A stretch of 8,921 nt of DNA from Pseudomonas sp. (GTDB taxonomy: Bacteria; Pseudomonadota; Gammaproteobacteria; Pseudomonadales; Pseudomonadaceae). Each line of letters starts with the position of its first letter. Position 1 is the first letter of the stretch. A model generated the notes under the pieces. That model did no database searches and had not been told where the DNA came from. It saw only the letters and a program-made list of their open reading frames with translations. Location: NCBI GenBank assembly GCA_003523465.1, contig DQAA01000519.1, positions 1 to 8,921 of the forward strand, read 5' to 3'. This document shows, one piece after another, positions 1 to 6,944 of the stretch. The translations under genes were made by a program, and so were the position numbers.

Positions 1-488
1 ATCACCGGGGCCATCACCCGCCGTGCAAGCACCCAGCCGAGGAACACCGCCAGCGCCAGGCTGAGCACGAAGCCCACCACCACCACGGCGAACAGCACCC
101 GCTCGCGCTCTTCGAAGTCGCTCTGGTCCTGTAGCAGCACGTAGCGCCGGCCATCCACCACCTCGACCATGGCGTGGTACGACAGGTGCTCGCGGAACAC
201 TTCGTGGAAGCCGGGGTTGAGGTGGCGCAGGTCCGACGGCAAGGCGAAATCGTCGCGCCCGCCGCTATAGTAGAACAACTGGTCCGGCCGCGGCCGGTGG
301 CTCCATTCGCTGACGCTGTCCATCAACAGCAGGCGTTGCAGGTCACCGCCGAGCACCGAGGAAATCAACCGCTCCTCGACCAAGTGCACGGTGGCCACGA
401 TGCCGAAGGCGAACGCCCCGGCCACCAGCGCGCTCATCAGCGCGAAGGCGATGATGATCCGTTGCGCGAGGCTCTGCTTAAACTCCAT
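1..488 (-). CDS. colS: ColS sensor histidine kinase, N-terminal part (runs off the window)
   Basis: Membrane sensor kinase that pairs with ColR. Only the first 162 codons lie in the window; most of the HAMP region and the whole kinase core are beyond base 1. The start ATG at 488 overlaps the last 11 bases of colR, so the two are translationally linked. Reading the minus strand gives a short cytoplasmic N-terminus (MEFKQSLAQR), a first membrane segment at about residues 10-33, a periplasmic sensor region of about 98 residues (34-131), a second membrane segment at about 132-154, and then a basic stretch (LARRVMAPV) that looks like the entry to a HAMP linker. The periplasmic part carries an ExxE motif, E126-E-R-E129, just before the second membrane segment. 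ColS of P. putida is known as a sensor of excess metals (zinc, iron) and its ExxE motif is implicated in this. The name rests mainly on the adjoining colR and on this motif. No Shine-Dalgarno is needed beyond GAG just upstream, because translation is coupled. Confidence 0.88.
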   Translation of the reverse strand, partial: MEFKQSLAQRIIIAFALMSALVAGAFAFGIVATVHLVEERLISSVLGGDLQRLLLMDSVSEWSHRPRPDQLFYYSGGRDDFALPSDLRHLNPGFHEVFREHLSYHAMVEVVDGRRYVLLQDQSDFEERERVLFAVVVVGFVLSLALAVFLGWVLARRVMAPV

Positions 489-1161
489 CTCGGCCCTCGG
501 CCAGGCGATAACCGACACCGTGCACCGTGTGCAGCAGCGGCTTGTCGAACGGTTTGTCGATCACCTGGCGCAACTGGTGGACGTGACTGCGCAGGCTGTC
601 GCTGTCCGGGCAGTCGTCGCCCCACAGGGCATCTTCCAGGACTTCGCGACGCAGGACGTGCGGGCTTTTCTGCATCAGCACGGCGAGCAGCTTGAGCCCG
701 ACCGGGTTGAGCTTGAGATGACGGCCCTGGCGGGTGACTTCGAGGGTGTCGAGGTCGTAGCTCAGGTCGCCGACCTGCAGGCTGCGACGCCCGCCGCCCT
801 GGGCCCGGCGCAGCACCGCTTCGATGCGGGCAGCCAGTTCAGACAGCGCGAAGGGCTTGAGCAGGTAATCGTCGGCGCCGGAGCGGAAGCCCTGCAGGCG
901 GTCATCCAGCTGGTCGCGGGCAGTGAGCATGATCACCGGCGTGTCGCGGCGGGCATCCTCACGCAGGCGTTTGCACAGGGTATAGCCGTCGATGCCGGGC
1001 AACATGATGTCGAGGACGATCAGGTCGTAGTGTTCGGTGGCGGCCAGGTGCAGGCCGGACAGACCGTCCTGGGCGCAGTCCACGGTGTAGCCCTTGAGCC
1101 CCAGGTAATCGGCCAGGTTGGCCAGGATATCGCGGTTGTCTTCAACCAATAGAATGCGCAT
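478..1161 (-). CDS. colR: ColR response regulator (OmpR/PhoB family)
   Basis: DNA-binding response regulator of the ColRS system, which maintains envelope integrity and metal tolerance in Pseudomonas. The receiver domain covers about residues 1-118: acidic pair E7/D8, phosphoacceptor D51 (in LIVLDIMLPGIDGY), T80 and K102 (LLKPF). A winged-helix effector domain of the OmpR type follows at about 127-222, ending in the typical HTVHGVGYRL. The length of 227 residues is the one I expect for ColR. I chose ATG 1161 (MRILLVEDN) over the in-frame ATG at 1176: the shorter form matches family starts and has GAGGG (1167-1171) five bases upstream. The upstream ATG would add MKRDA only. The gene is first in the operon with colS, overlapping it by 11 bp, and is divergent from the PAP2 phosphatase gene. 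I saw no convincing sigma-70 promoter for colR in the 182-bp divergent gap. Naming ColR rests on recalled near-identity with Pseudomonas ColR; assignment to the OmpR family is certain. Confidence 0.95.
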   Translation of the reverse strand: MRILLVEDNRDILANLADYLGLKGYTVDCAQDGLSGLHLAATEHYDLIVLDIMLPGIDGYTLCKRLREDARRDTPVIMLTARDQLDDRLQGFRSGADDYLLKPFALSELAARIEAVLRRAQGGGRRSLQVGDLSYDLDTLEVTRQGRHLKLNPVGLKLLAVLMQKSPHVLRREVLEDALWGDDCPDSDSLRSHVHQLRQVIDKPFDKPLLHTVHGVGYRLAEGRDGV

Positions 1162-1255
1162 GGCGTCCCTCTTCATCGTCTGCTGATGGCCTTCAGGTGG
1201 CGCAGCTTACGGTCATAGTAGACAACCTGCTAGGGCATTCGGACGATATTGTCAC

Positions 1256-1284
1256 CTGACGTTTTTTTCACGACGGATTCACGA
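1256..1284 (+). promoter_or_regulatory. Putative ColR binding site upstream of the PAP2 gene
   Basis: Bases 1256-1271 read CTGACGTTTTTTTCAC. This fits the ColR consensus as I remember it from P. putida work, YYNA(C/G)NN(T/C)TTTTTCAC, at every defined position. A second TTCACGA (1278-1284) repeats the TTCACGA at 1267-1273 exactly 11 bp later. CTGAC at 1256 lies 11 bp before the first, giving three elements on the same helix face, as OmpR-family regulators often use. The site is 73 bp before the PAP2 start codon, in the right orientation to activate that gene. The recalled consensus could not be checked here. Confidence 0.6.
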
Positions 1285-1333
1285 ATGGCCCATGTGGCGA
1301 GGTGGAGAATCGCCGGTTGTCCCCCGTCCCGTC

Positions 1334-1337
1334 AGGA
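1334..1337 (+). promoter_or_regulatory. Ribosome binding site deciding the PAP2 start
   Basis: AGGA sits six bases before ATG 1344. The other in-frame candidate, GTG at 1302, has only a poor GGCGAG in front of it. This favours ATG 1344. Confidence 0.6.
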
Positions 1338-1343
1338 TCGCCC

Positions 1344-2090
1344 ATGCCCGCAAGCAACGATTTCCGTCCGTCGCGCCCGCTCAATCCGTGGATCGTATTG
1401 GGCATTCCCCTGTTAACCGCAGTGATCCTGATACTCCTGGAATTGACCGACCTGGACATGATCCTGGCCAACCAGTTCTTCGATCACGCCGCCGGGCAGT
1501 TCATCGGGCGCCACAGCTATTTCCTCGAAGACATCCTGCATGACCGGGCCAAGCAGGTGGTGATCGGCTTCAGCCTGTTCGCCATTGTCGGCTTCCTCGC
1601 CAGCTTCGCCATGCAGCGGCTGAAGCCCATCCGTCGGGAGTTGGGTTGCCTGGTGCTGGCGATGGGCTTGTCCACGGGCTTTGTCACCCCGCTCAAAGCG
1701 GTAACGGCGGTGCAATGCCCGTGGAGCCTGAGTGAGTTCGGCGGTCAGGAAACCTACAGCAAGCTGCTGGAGGCCCGGCCGCAGACCGACAAGCCGGGTC
1801 GCTGCTGGCCCGGCGGCCATGCTGCCACCGGGTTCACCCTGTTCGCGCTGTTCTTCGTGCTGCGTGATCGCCGGCCGCGCATGGCCAGGGCCGCGCTGGG
1901 CTTCGCGTTTGCGCTGGGGACAGTGTTCTCCATCGGACGCATGCTGCAAGGGGCGCATTTCTTCTCGCACAACGTCTGGACCGCGGTGTTCTGCTGGTTG
2001 ATCGGGCTGGGCTGCTATTACCTGGTGCTGTATCGCCGCAAGGCCCCGGTGCAACGTGCTGAAGCGAGCAAGGTTGCCCAGGCGGGATAA
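1344..2090 (+). CDS. PAP2-superfamily membrane phosphatase
   Basis: Integral membrane phosphatase of the PAP2 (type 2 phosphatidic acid phosphatase) superfamily, likely acting on a lipid or polyprenyl phosphate at the periplasmic face of the inner membrane; the substrate cannot be read from sequence. Using ATG 1344 it has 248 residues and about six hydrophobic segments (near 17-35, 71-90, 101-115, 161-174, 181-198, 210-231). The three PAP2 motifs are present in variant form. Motif 1 is K118-x6-C125-P126-W, where classical members have K-x6-R-P. Motif 2 is P156-G-G-H159 (classical PSGH). Motif 3 is R199-x5-H205, followed by FFSH209. An FGG box follows motif 1 (132-134). Its position divergent from colR, with a ColR-type site in between, suggests it belongs to the ColR regulon and remodels lipid A or other envelope lipids under metal or membrane stress; that role is inferred. 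It is convergent with groEL, with a terminator between. A GTG at 1302 would add 14 residues. Confidence 0.88.
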   Translation: MPASNDFRPSRPLNPWIVLGIPLLTAVILILLELTDLDMILANQFFDHAAGQFIGRHSYFLEDILHDRAKQVVIGFSLFAIVGFLASFAMQRLKPIRRELGCLVLAMGLSTGFVTPLKAVTAVQCPWSLSEFGGQETYSKLLEARPQTDKPGRCWPGGHAATGFTLFALFFVLRDRRPRMARAALGFAFALGTVFSIGRMLQGAHFFSHNVWTAVFCWLIGLGCYYLVLYRRKAPVQRAEASKVAQAG

Positions 2091-2114
2091 GCGCCACCGC
2101 CCCGGACAACAGGC

Positions 2115-2145
2115 ATAAAAAAGCCCCGCATATAGCGGGGCTCTT
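2115..2145 (-). terminator. Intrinsic terminator for groESL, possibly shared with the PAP2 gene
   Basis: An 8-bp perfect stem, AGCCCCGC (2122-2129) with GCGGGGCT (2135-2142), encloses an ATATA loop. Read on the minus strand the stem is followed directly by six T (bases 2117-2122), the classical arrangement, 26 bp after the groEL stop. On the plus strand the tail is only CTCTTTCG, so termination of the PAP2 transcript would be weaker but possible. The two genes converge here. Confidence 0.9.
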
Positions 2146-2168
2146 TCGTGCAGCAGGGTGAGGCTGGC

Positions 2169-3824
<1,656 letters not shown>

Positions 3825-3865
3825 TTAATCCTTGAATACTTTGGAGTAACGGGAAACCAGCGGAA

Positions 3866-4159
3866 TCAAGCTTCGACAACGGCGAGGATTTCGTTCTCGC
3901 TCATTACCAGCAGGTCTTCGCCGTCAACTTTCACAGTGTTGCTGCCCGAGTAAGGGCCGAAAACCACTTTGTCACCCACTTTCACGGCCAGTGCGCGCAC
4001 TTCGCCGCTGTCCAGGATACGACCGGTGCCAACGGCGACGACTTCGCCACGGTTTGGCTTTTCGGCAGCCGAGCCTGGCAGAACGATACCGCCCGCGGTT
4101 TTCGATTCTTCTTCGCTGCGGCGGATAACGACGCGGTCATGCAGAGGACGAAGCTTCAT
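3866..4159 (-). CDS. groES: 10 kDa co-chaperonin GroES
   Basis: Lid of the chaperonin: a heptameric ring that caps GroEL and closes the folding chamber. It has 97 residues, the family norm. It starts [14 protein letters not shown] at ATG 4159, with AGGAG (4169-4173) nine bases upstream. The same open frame extends to 4306, but the extra N-terminal part has no family counterpart and lies in the untranslated leader. The mobile loop that binds GroEL is at about 17-32 and contains the hydrophobic G-G-I-V-L at 23-27. The roof region is near residues 45-57, and the C-terminal part contains the segment [13 protein letters not shown]. It is first in the operon with groEL downstream, and is preceded by a structured leader of about 140 bases and a sigma-32-type promoter. 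Confidence 0.99.
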   Translation of the reverse strand: MKLRPLHDRVVIRRSEEESKTAGGIVLPGSAAEKPNRGEVVAVGTGRILDSGEVRALAVKVGDKVVFGPYSGSNTVKVDGEDLLVMSENEILAVVEA

Positions 4160-4190
4160 TGTCGATCTCTCCTGATTGTGGTTTTCATCG

Positions 4191-4258
4191 GCCGGTGTCT
4201 GTACCGGCGGGTGGATGCTTCCGGCGTTGCCGGTCGTGGCTTGCCGAGACAGGCCACG
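4191..4258 (-). other. Three hairpins in the groES untranslated leader
   Basis: In transcript order (minus strand) the leader can form three stems. First, CGTGGC with GCCACG (4258-4253 and 4240-4235, 12-nt loop). Second, CCGGC-AAC-GCCGG (4233-4221). Third, GCCGGT-ACAGAC-ACCGGC (4208-4191). The Shine-Dalgarno AGGAG (4173-4169) and the start codon lie outside them in an A-rich, apparently open stretch. I see no anti-Shine-Dalgarno pairing that would make a classical RNA thermometer. The stems could stabilise the 5' end of the mRNA or tune translation. Confidence 0.5.
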
Positions 4259-4305
4259 GGTGTCTTTGTCTGGTGCGAAATGCCCAGAAACCTTGCGGTG
4301 ACCCA

Positions 4306-4334
4306 TACATAGGGGCGGCCAAGGGGATTACAAG
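4306..4334 (-). promoter_or_regulatory. Sigma-32-type (heat-shock) promoter of groES-groEL
   Basis: On the minus strand, CTTGTAA (4334-4328) resembles the sigma-32 -35 element CTTGAAA. CCCCTATGTA (4315-4306) resembles the -10 element CCCCATnT. Counting the -35 core as CTTGTA, the spacer is 13 bases, within the 13-15 usual for sigma-32. Transcription would start near 4298, giving a leader of about 140 bases. A run of nine A (4346-4354) lies just upstream and could act as an UP-like element. A sigma-70 reading (TTGTAA, 16 bases, TATGTA) overlaps it but is poorer. No CIRCE repeat was seen. Confidence 0.7.
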
Positions 4335-4370
4335 GCTCGCAAATGTTTTTTTTTGAAATGCCTGGAAATG

Positions 4371-4397
4371 AACAAGGGGCCACACAGGCCCCTTGTT
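4371..4397 (-). terminator. fxsA: Terminator after fxsA
   Basis: An 11-bp perfect stem, AACAAGGGGCC (4371-4381) with GGCCCCTTGTT (4387-4397), has a 5-base loop. Read on the minus strand it lies 17 bp after the fxsA stop and ends in TTGTTCATTT, a modest U-rich tail. It separates the fxsA transcript from the groES promoter about 35 bp further on. Confidence 0.8.
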
Positions 4398-4414
4398 CTC
4401 GATACCGGGAAAAA

Positions 4415-4894
4415 TCAGGAATCCCGATGCTCGTACTCGCCTTCGATCACATTCGGCTGCCGCGGGTTGCGACCCTGGGCGCCAGGCTGACCGGGCTGGT
4501 TGTTCCTGAAGTCTTCGGCAAAGGCCCGCTGGCGCATGGCATGGGCCTCGGCGCGCTGGCGCAGCTTGCGTCCGAGCAGGCGACGGACGAACGGCAGCAG
4601 CAGGAGCAGACCGAAGACGTCGCTGATGAAACCGGGGATCAGCAACAGGCCACCACCCAGCGCCAGCATCAGGCCGTGGAACATCTCTTCGGCAGGCATT
4701 TCGCCGCGCTGCAGGCTGTCACGGGTACGCAGTGCGGTCGCCAGGCCAGCCACCCGCACCACCAGCAGGCCCAGGGCGGAACCGGCGAAGATCAGCAGCA
4801 ACGCCGGGAAGAAGCCGATGGAGCTGCTCACCTTGAAAAAGACGTACAGCTCCAGGATCGGGAAAACGAGAAACAACAGTAGAAAGGCACGCAT
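4415..4894 (-). CDS. fxsA: FxsA family inner-membrane protein
   Basis: Small polytopic inner-membrane protein. In E. coli, extra FxsA relieves the F-plasmid exclusion of phage T7; its normal job is not established. I chose ATG 4894 (MRAFLLLF, 159 residues). It has GAGGA seven bases upstream (4902-4906), and family members start this way. The ATG at 4918 would add eight residues and leave almost no leader after the predicted promoter. There are hydrophobic segments at about 3-20, 25-48 and 74-102. The family signature GGLLLIPGFISDVFGLLLLLP lies at 81-101. A charged, Gln/Pro/Gly-rich cytoplasmic tail (about 103-159) ends in the conserved-looking NVIEGEYE. The gene sits upstream of groES-groEL on the same strand but has its own sigma-32-like promoter and a terminator, so it looks like a separate heat-shock unit. 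E. coli fxsA is, as I recall, also a sigma-32 gene, which agrees. Confidence 0.93.
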   Translation of the reverse strand: MRAFLLLFLVFPILELYVFFKVSSSIGFFPALLLIFAGSALGLLVVRVAGLATALRTRDSLQRGEMPAEEMFHGLMLALGGGLLLIPGFISDVFGLLLLLPFVRRLLGRKLRQRAEAHAMRQRAFAEDFRNNQPGQPGAQGRNPRQPNVIEGEYEHRDS

Positions 4895-4901
4895 CGAGGT
4901 T

Positions 4902-4906
4902 TCCTC
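4902..4906 (-). promoter_or_regulatory. Ribosome binding site deciding the fxsA start
   Basis: GAGGA seven bases before ATG 4894 supports that start over the upstream ATG at 4918. The upstream ATG has only GGAAG pressed against it. Confidence 0.75.
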
Positions 4907-4933
4907 AGCGGAAGACATCTTCCAATAGACCCC

Positions 4934-4962
4934 AGATGGTAACTTTAGCTCGTAATTTCAAG
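4934..4962 (-). promoter_or_regulatory. Sigma-32-like promoter of fxsA, overlapping the hugZ stop codon
   Basis: On the minus strand CTTGAA (4962-4957) is an exact sigma-32 -35 core. After 15 bases comes TACCATCT (4941-4934), matching CCCCATnT at the five right-hand defined positions and missing only the first two C. The TGA stop of the upstream hugZ-like gene (4960-4958) is part of the -35 element. Transcription would start near 4927, about 33 bases before ATG 4894. Confidence 0.6.
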
Positions 4963-5689
4963 CCTCGGCTGCCTGCATCTGCGGCCATTTCTCGGCGTGG
5001 GCCAGCAAAACCAAGGCTTCGCGCACTTGTGTCGGCGTGTTGCAAGGCTCCGGAAAGGCCAGCCAGTACAGCGCCTGGCCGATGCGCAGGTGCATGCCCT
5101 CGCTGTCGATGCCGGCCAGTTGCGCCGGTACCGCGTCCGGCAGGCCGCTGAGGGTCACATAGTGGGCGATGGCCTTGGCGTGATCGCTGTTCATGTGTTC
5201 GACCATGCTCAGCTCGGCCTTGCCCGCGAAAGGGTTGGCCAGGGTCAGTTGGTCGATCCAGTGGATGGCGCCGAAACCGCCGATGTAGCGGTGGCGCACC
5301 GGTTCCAGCACCCAGAAATCGAAATCATGGGCGCTGTGGTAATTGCGCGACTCGGGGAAGTAGCGGTAGTAGCGCTCGGCGGCAGCCTCGATGGCCTCGG
5401 TCTGCTCCAGCTTGCGTGCTTCGGCCAGGACGGTCAGGCGGCCTACGGCCTGGACATCCTCGGCGCCCCGCTCACCCACCAGCAGGGAGCACTTCGGGTC
5501 TTTCTGCAGGTTGTGGGTGTGCTGGGCGATGCGGCTGATCAGGATCAGCGGGTTGCCGTCGGCATCCAGGCAGTACGGCACCACGGAGCCGAACGGAAAG
5601 CCGGGCATGGACTTGGAATGGGTCGAGAGCACCCCGCGGTACTCTTTCAACAGCAATTCTCGGGCTGGCCTGGCTGCGTTGGCGCTCAC
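4958..5689 (-). CDS. HugZ-family heme utilisation protein (PNPOx-like split barrel plus DUF2470)
   Basis: Probable cytoplasmic heme-binding or heme-degrading protein of the HugZ family, which frees iron from heme. It has 243 residues. The N-terminal FMN-binding-like split barrel (about 8-150) begins with the typical LSTHSKSMPGFPFGSVVPY segment (21-39) and carries FPESRNY (111-117). The C-terminal DUF2470-type domain (about 158-240) opens with the signature EHMNSDH (164-170), where HugZ-type proteins have heme-contacting histidines. The start is GTG 5689 with a strong AGGAG (5697-5701) seven bases upstream. The leader contains a Fur-box-like sequence and a hairpin with a U-run, pointing to iron-controlled expression. 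It lies between the DUF481 gene and fxsA on one strand. Close relatives annotated as pyridoxamine 5'-phosphate oxidases are the main alternative, but true PdxH lacks the DUF2470 domain. Heme degradation is inferred from the family only. Confidence 0.85.
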   Translation of the reverse strand: MSANAARPARELLLKEYRGVLSTHSKSMPGFPFGSVVPYCLDADGNPLILISRIAQHTHNLQKDPKCSLLVGERGAEDVQAVGRLTVLAEARKLEQTEAIEAAAERYYRYFPESRNYHSAHDFDFWVLEPVRHRYIGGFGAIHWIDQLTLANPFAGKAELSMVEHMNSDHAKAIAHYVTLSGLPDAVPAQLAGIDSEGMHLRIGQALYWLAFPEPCNTPTQVREALVLLAHAEKWPQMQAAEA

Positions 5690-5696
5690 GTCTGGA

Positions 5697-5701
5697 CTCC
5701 T
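5697..5701 (-). promoter_or_regulatory. Ribosome binding site for the GTG start of the HugZ-like gene
   Basis: AGGAG, seven bases before GTG 5689, supports use of this non-ATG start. Confidence 0.75.
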
Positions 5702-5704
5702 GGG

Positions 5705-5730
5705 AAAAACGGGCCGCCCGGCGCGGGCGG
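5705..5730 (-). terminator. Hairpin followed by U5 in the hugZ leader (terminator or attenuator)
   Basis: On the minus strand CCGCCCG-CGC-CGGGCGG (5730-5714) makes a 7-bp GC stem with a three-base loop. CCCG and then five T (5709-5705) follow. It lies 63-79 bases after the DUF481 stop and just before the hugZ ribosome binding site. It could end the DUF481 transcript, or act as an attenuator in the hugZ leader. The four-base gap before the U-run makes it a weaker than usual terminator. Confidence 0.5.
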
Positions 5731-5736
5731 TGATAG

Positions 5737-5769
5737 CGACAAGCTAATCATTATCGTTGCCGCTGCCAA
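5737..5769 (-). promoter_or_regulatory. Putative Fur box and promoter for the HugZ-like gene
   Basis: The 19-mer at 5737-5755 (plus strand CGACAAGCTAATCATTATC) agrees with the Fur consensus GATAATGATAATCATTATC at 13 of 19 positions, including eleven in a row at the right end (5745-5755). A promoter can be drawn on the minus strand: TTGGCA (5769-5764), 17 bases, TAGCTT (5746-5741). The -35 is good and the -10 poor. The Fur box would cover the -10, as expected for iron repression. An alternative -10 is GATAAT (5755-5750), which lacks a matching -35. Confidence 0.5.
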
Positions 5770-5792
5770 GGGGGCCGTTTCCCTGGACGGCG

Positions 5793-6800
5793 TTACCAGG
5801 TCACGCCGAAGCCGGCGGTATAGCGGGTCTTGTCCAGATCGCTGTCGTTGGTACCGCTGATGATGTCCTTCTCCGCCTTGAGATTGAGCGAGGCCCACTC
5901 GGTGACCTTGTAGCGCAGGCCGATTTCGGCATCGAGGCTGTAGTCGGCGACATTGCCCAGCGGCTTGCCGACTTCACCGTTGGTGAACAACTCGACGGTC
6001 TTGCCCACCAGGAAGCGGTTGTAGTTCCACTTCATGCCGACGGAATAGAAGTTGTCCTTGCCGCCGTCGGCATATTGGTAATCGGTGCGGTTGAGCAGCG
6101 AGCCAAGGGAGAAGGCGCCGAGTTCGTCGTCCCAGAACTGGTAGCCCGGGCCGGTACCCACGGTGCGCTGGCGCGCCAGGTCTTCGATATGGTCGCGCTT
6201 GTATTCCAGGCGACCCTGCCAGAACCACTTCTCGGTGATGAAACGGTCGAGGGCGTACTCGGCGCTCCAGTTGTTGGTGGTGGTGACGTCGTCCTTGCTG
6301 TCGCGGTTGTATTCGCCTTCGGCGTTGTGCCGCCAGCGGCCGTGACGGGCGGTGGTCTTGAAGTCGATGTCGTAGTCGTCGGTGTTGGTTTCGGCGCGCT
6401 TGTAGTCCAGGGCCAGATCGACATTGCCTTTCCAGATCAGGTCCTCGACCACCGGCTTGGGCTTCATGATCTGCTGGATGCTCGCCAGTTCGACGGTCTT
6501 CGGCGCCTCACCGTTGGCCAGGGTGACCTTGCCCTGCTCGGCAGCCTGCAGCGACTTGGCCCGCTCGCCGTTGTATTCGTCCTGCTTGACCAGCAGTTCC
6601 TGGTCGCTTTCCAGGGTCTTGACCTGCTTCCAGTCCAGGGCGATGGAGCCGCCATAAGGCGTTTGCAGCAGCAGCTTGCCGCCATCGAACACCTTGATCT
6701 TGCCGCTCAGGCGGTCACCATTCTTCATCCAGACGGTATCGGCGAGAGCCGGCGCGCATACGCCGACCATTGCAAGGCACAACAGGGTTCTAGAATACAT
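5793..6800 (-). CDS. DUF481 family exported outer-membrane protein (YdiY-like)
   Basis: Predicted outer-membrane beta-barrel protein of unknown function. From ATG 6800 it has 335 residues. A Sec signal peptide occupies 1-20, cut after A-L-A20 before DTVWMKNGD. The N-terminal domain (about 21-115) has the VWMKNGDRLSGKI opening typical of DUF481 proteins, and a second KNGD-like turn (LANGE, 94-98). From about 122 on, the alternating pattern and aromatic-rich strands (LIWKGNVDLALDYKR, NWSAEYALDRF, MKWNYNRFLVGKTVELF, and others) form the DUF481 barrel. It ends GFGVTW, a terminal aromatic residue as used for outer-membrane insertion. GTG 6809 is an alternative start adding three residues; an in-frame stop lies nine bases further up. 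Neither start has a recognisable Shine-Dalgarno. It precedes the HugZ-like gene on the same strand, 103 bp away, and is divergent from the ATL gene. No specific role can be given. Confidence 0.87.
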   Translation of the reverse strand: MYSRTLLCLAMVGVCAPALADTVWMKNGDRLSGKIKVFDGGKLLLQTPYGGSIALDWKQVKTLESDQELLVKQDEYNGERAKSLQAAEQGKVTLANGEAPKTVELASIQQIMKPKPVVEDLIWKGNVDLALDYKRAETNTDDYDIDFKTTARHGRWRHNAEGEYNRDSKDDVTTTNNWSAEYALDRFITEKWFWQGRLEYKRDHIEDLARQRTVGTGPGYQFWDDELGAFSLGSLLNRTDYQYADGGKDNFYSVGMKWNYNRFLVGKTVELFTNGEVGKPLGNVADYSLDAEIGLRYKVTEWASLNLKAEKDIISGTNDSDLDKTRYTAGFGVTW

Positions 6801-6826
6801 AAGCAGCACTGAGGTTCAGGTTCGCG

Positions 6827-6867
6827 AAAAAAGTCGGGCATTATCCGGATGCCCAGCACCAGAGCAA
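6827..6867 (-). promoter_or_regulatory. Candidate DUF481 promoter overlapping a hairpin with U6
   Basis: On the minus strand TTGCTC (6867-6862), 16 bases, then GATAAT (6845-6840) could serve as -35 and -10, with a start near 6833. The same stretch contains GGGCAT-CCGGATA-ATGCCC (6854-6836) followed by GAC and six T (6832-6827), which looks like an intrinsic terminator for any transcript entering from the right. No minus-strand gene lies to the right in the window, so the promoter reading is preferred. The hairpin may instead stop antisense transcription from under the ATL/ampG genes. Confidence 0.35.
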
Positions 6868-6944
6868 GGAAAGACCCGACCAATGCCAATGAGTTCAATT
6901 ACCAGGTATGTCCCCGTGTGTGCCGCCACAGGAAAAACCCGCGA

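Noticed and set aside
391..1152. A 253-codon plus-strand open frame opposite colR
   Set aside because: It is antisense to an unmistakable response regulator, and its own sequence shows no domain.
4160..4300. CIRCE operator or a classical ROSE/fourU RNA thermometer before groES
   Set aside because: No GTGCTC-N9-GAGTGC repeat was found, and no U-rich or CUCCU-type stretch pairs with the AGGAG. Hairpins are present but leave the Shine-Dalgarno open.
4160..4306. N-terminal extension of GroES
   Set aside because: The open frame continues upstream to 4306, but GroES begins MKLRPLHDR with a proper Shine-Dalgarno at ATG 4159. The upstream part is the untranslated leader with hairpins.
4997..6812. 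Two long plus-strand open frames (4997-5860 and 5757-6812) opposite the HugZ-like and DUF481 genes
   Set aside because: The minus-strand frames carry recognisable family motifs and a signal peptide. The plus-strand frames have neither motifs nor start sites.
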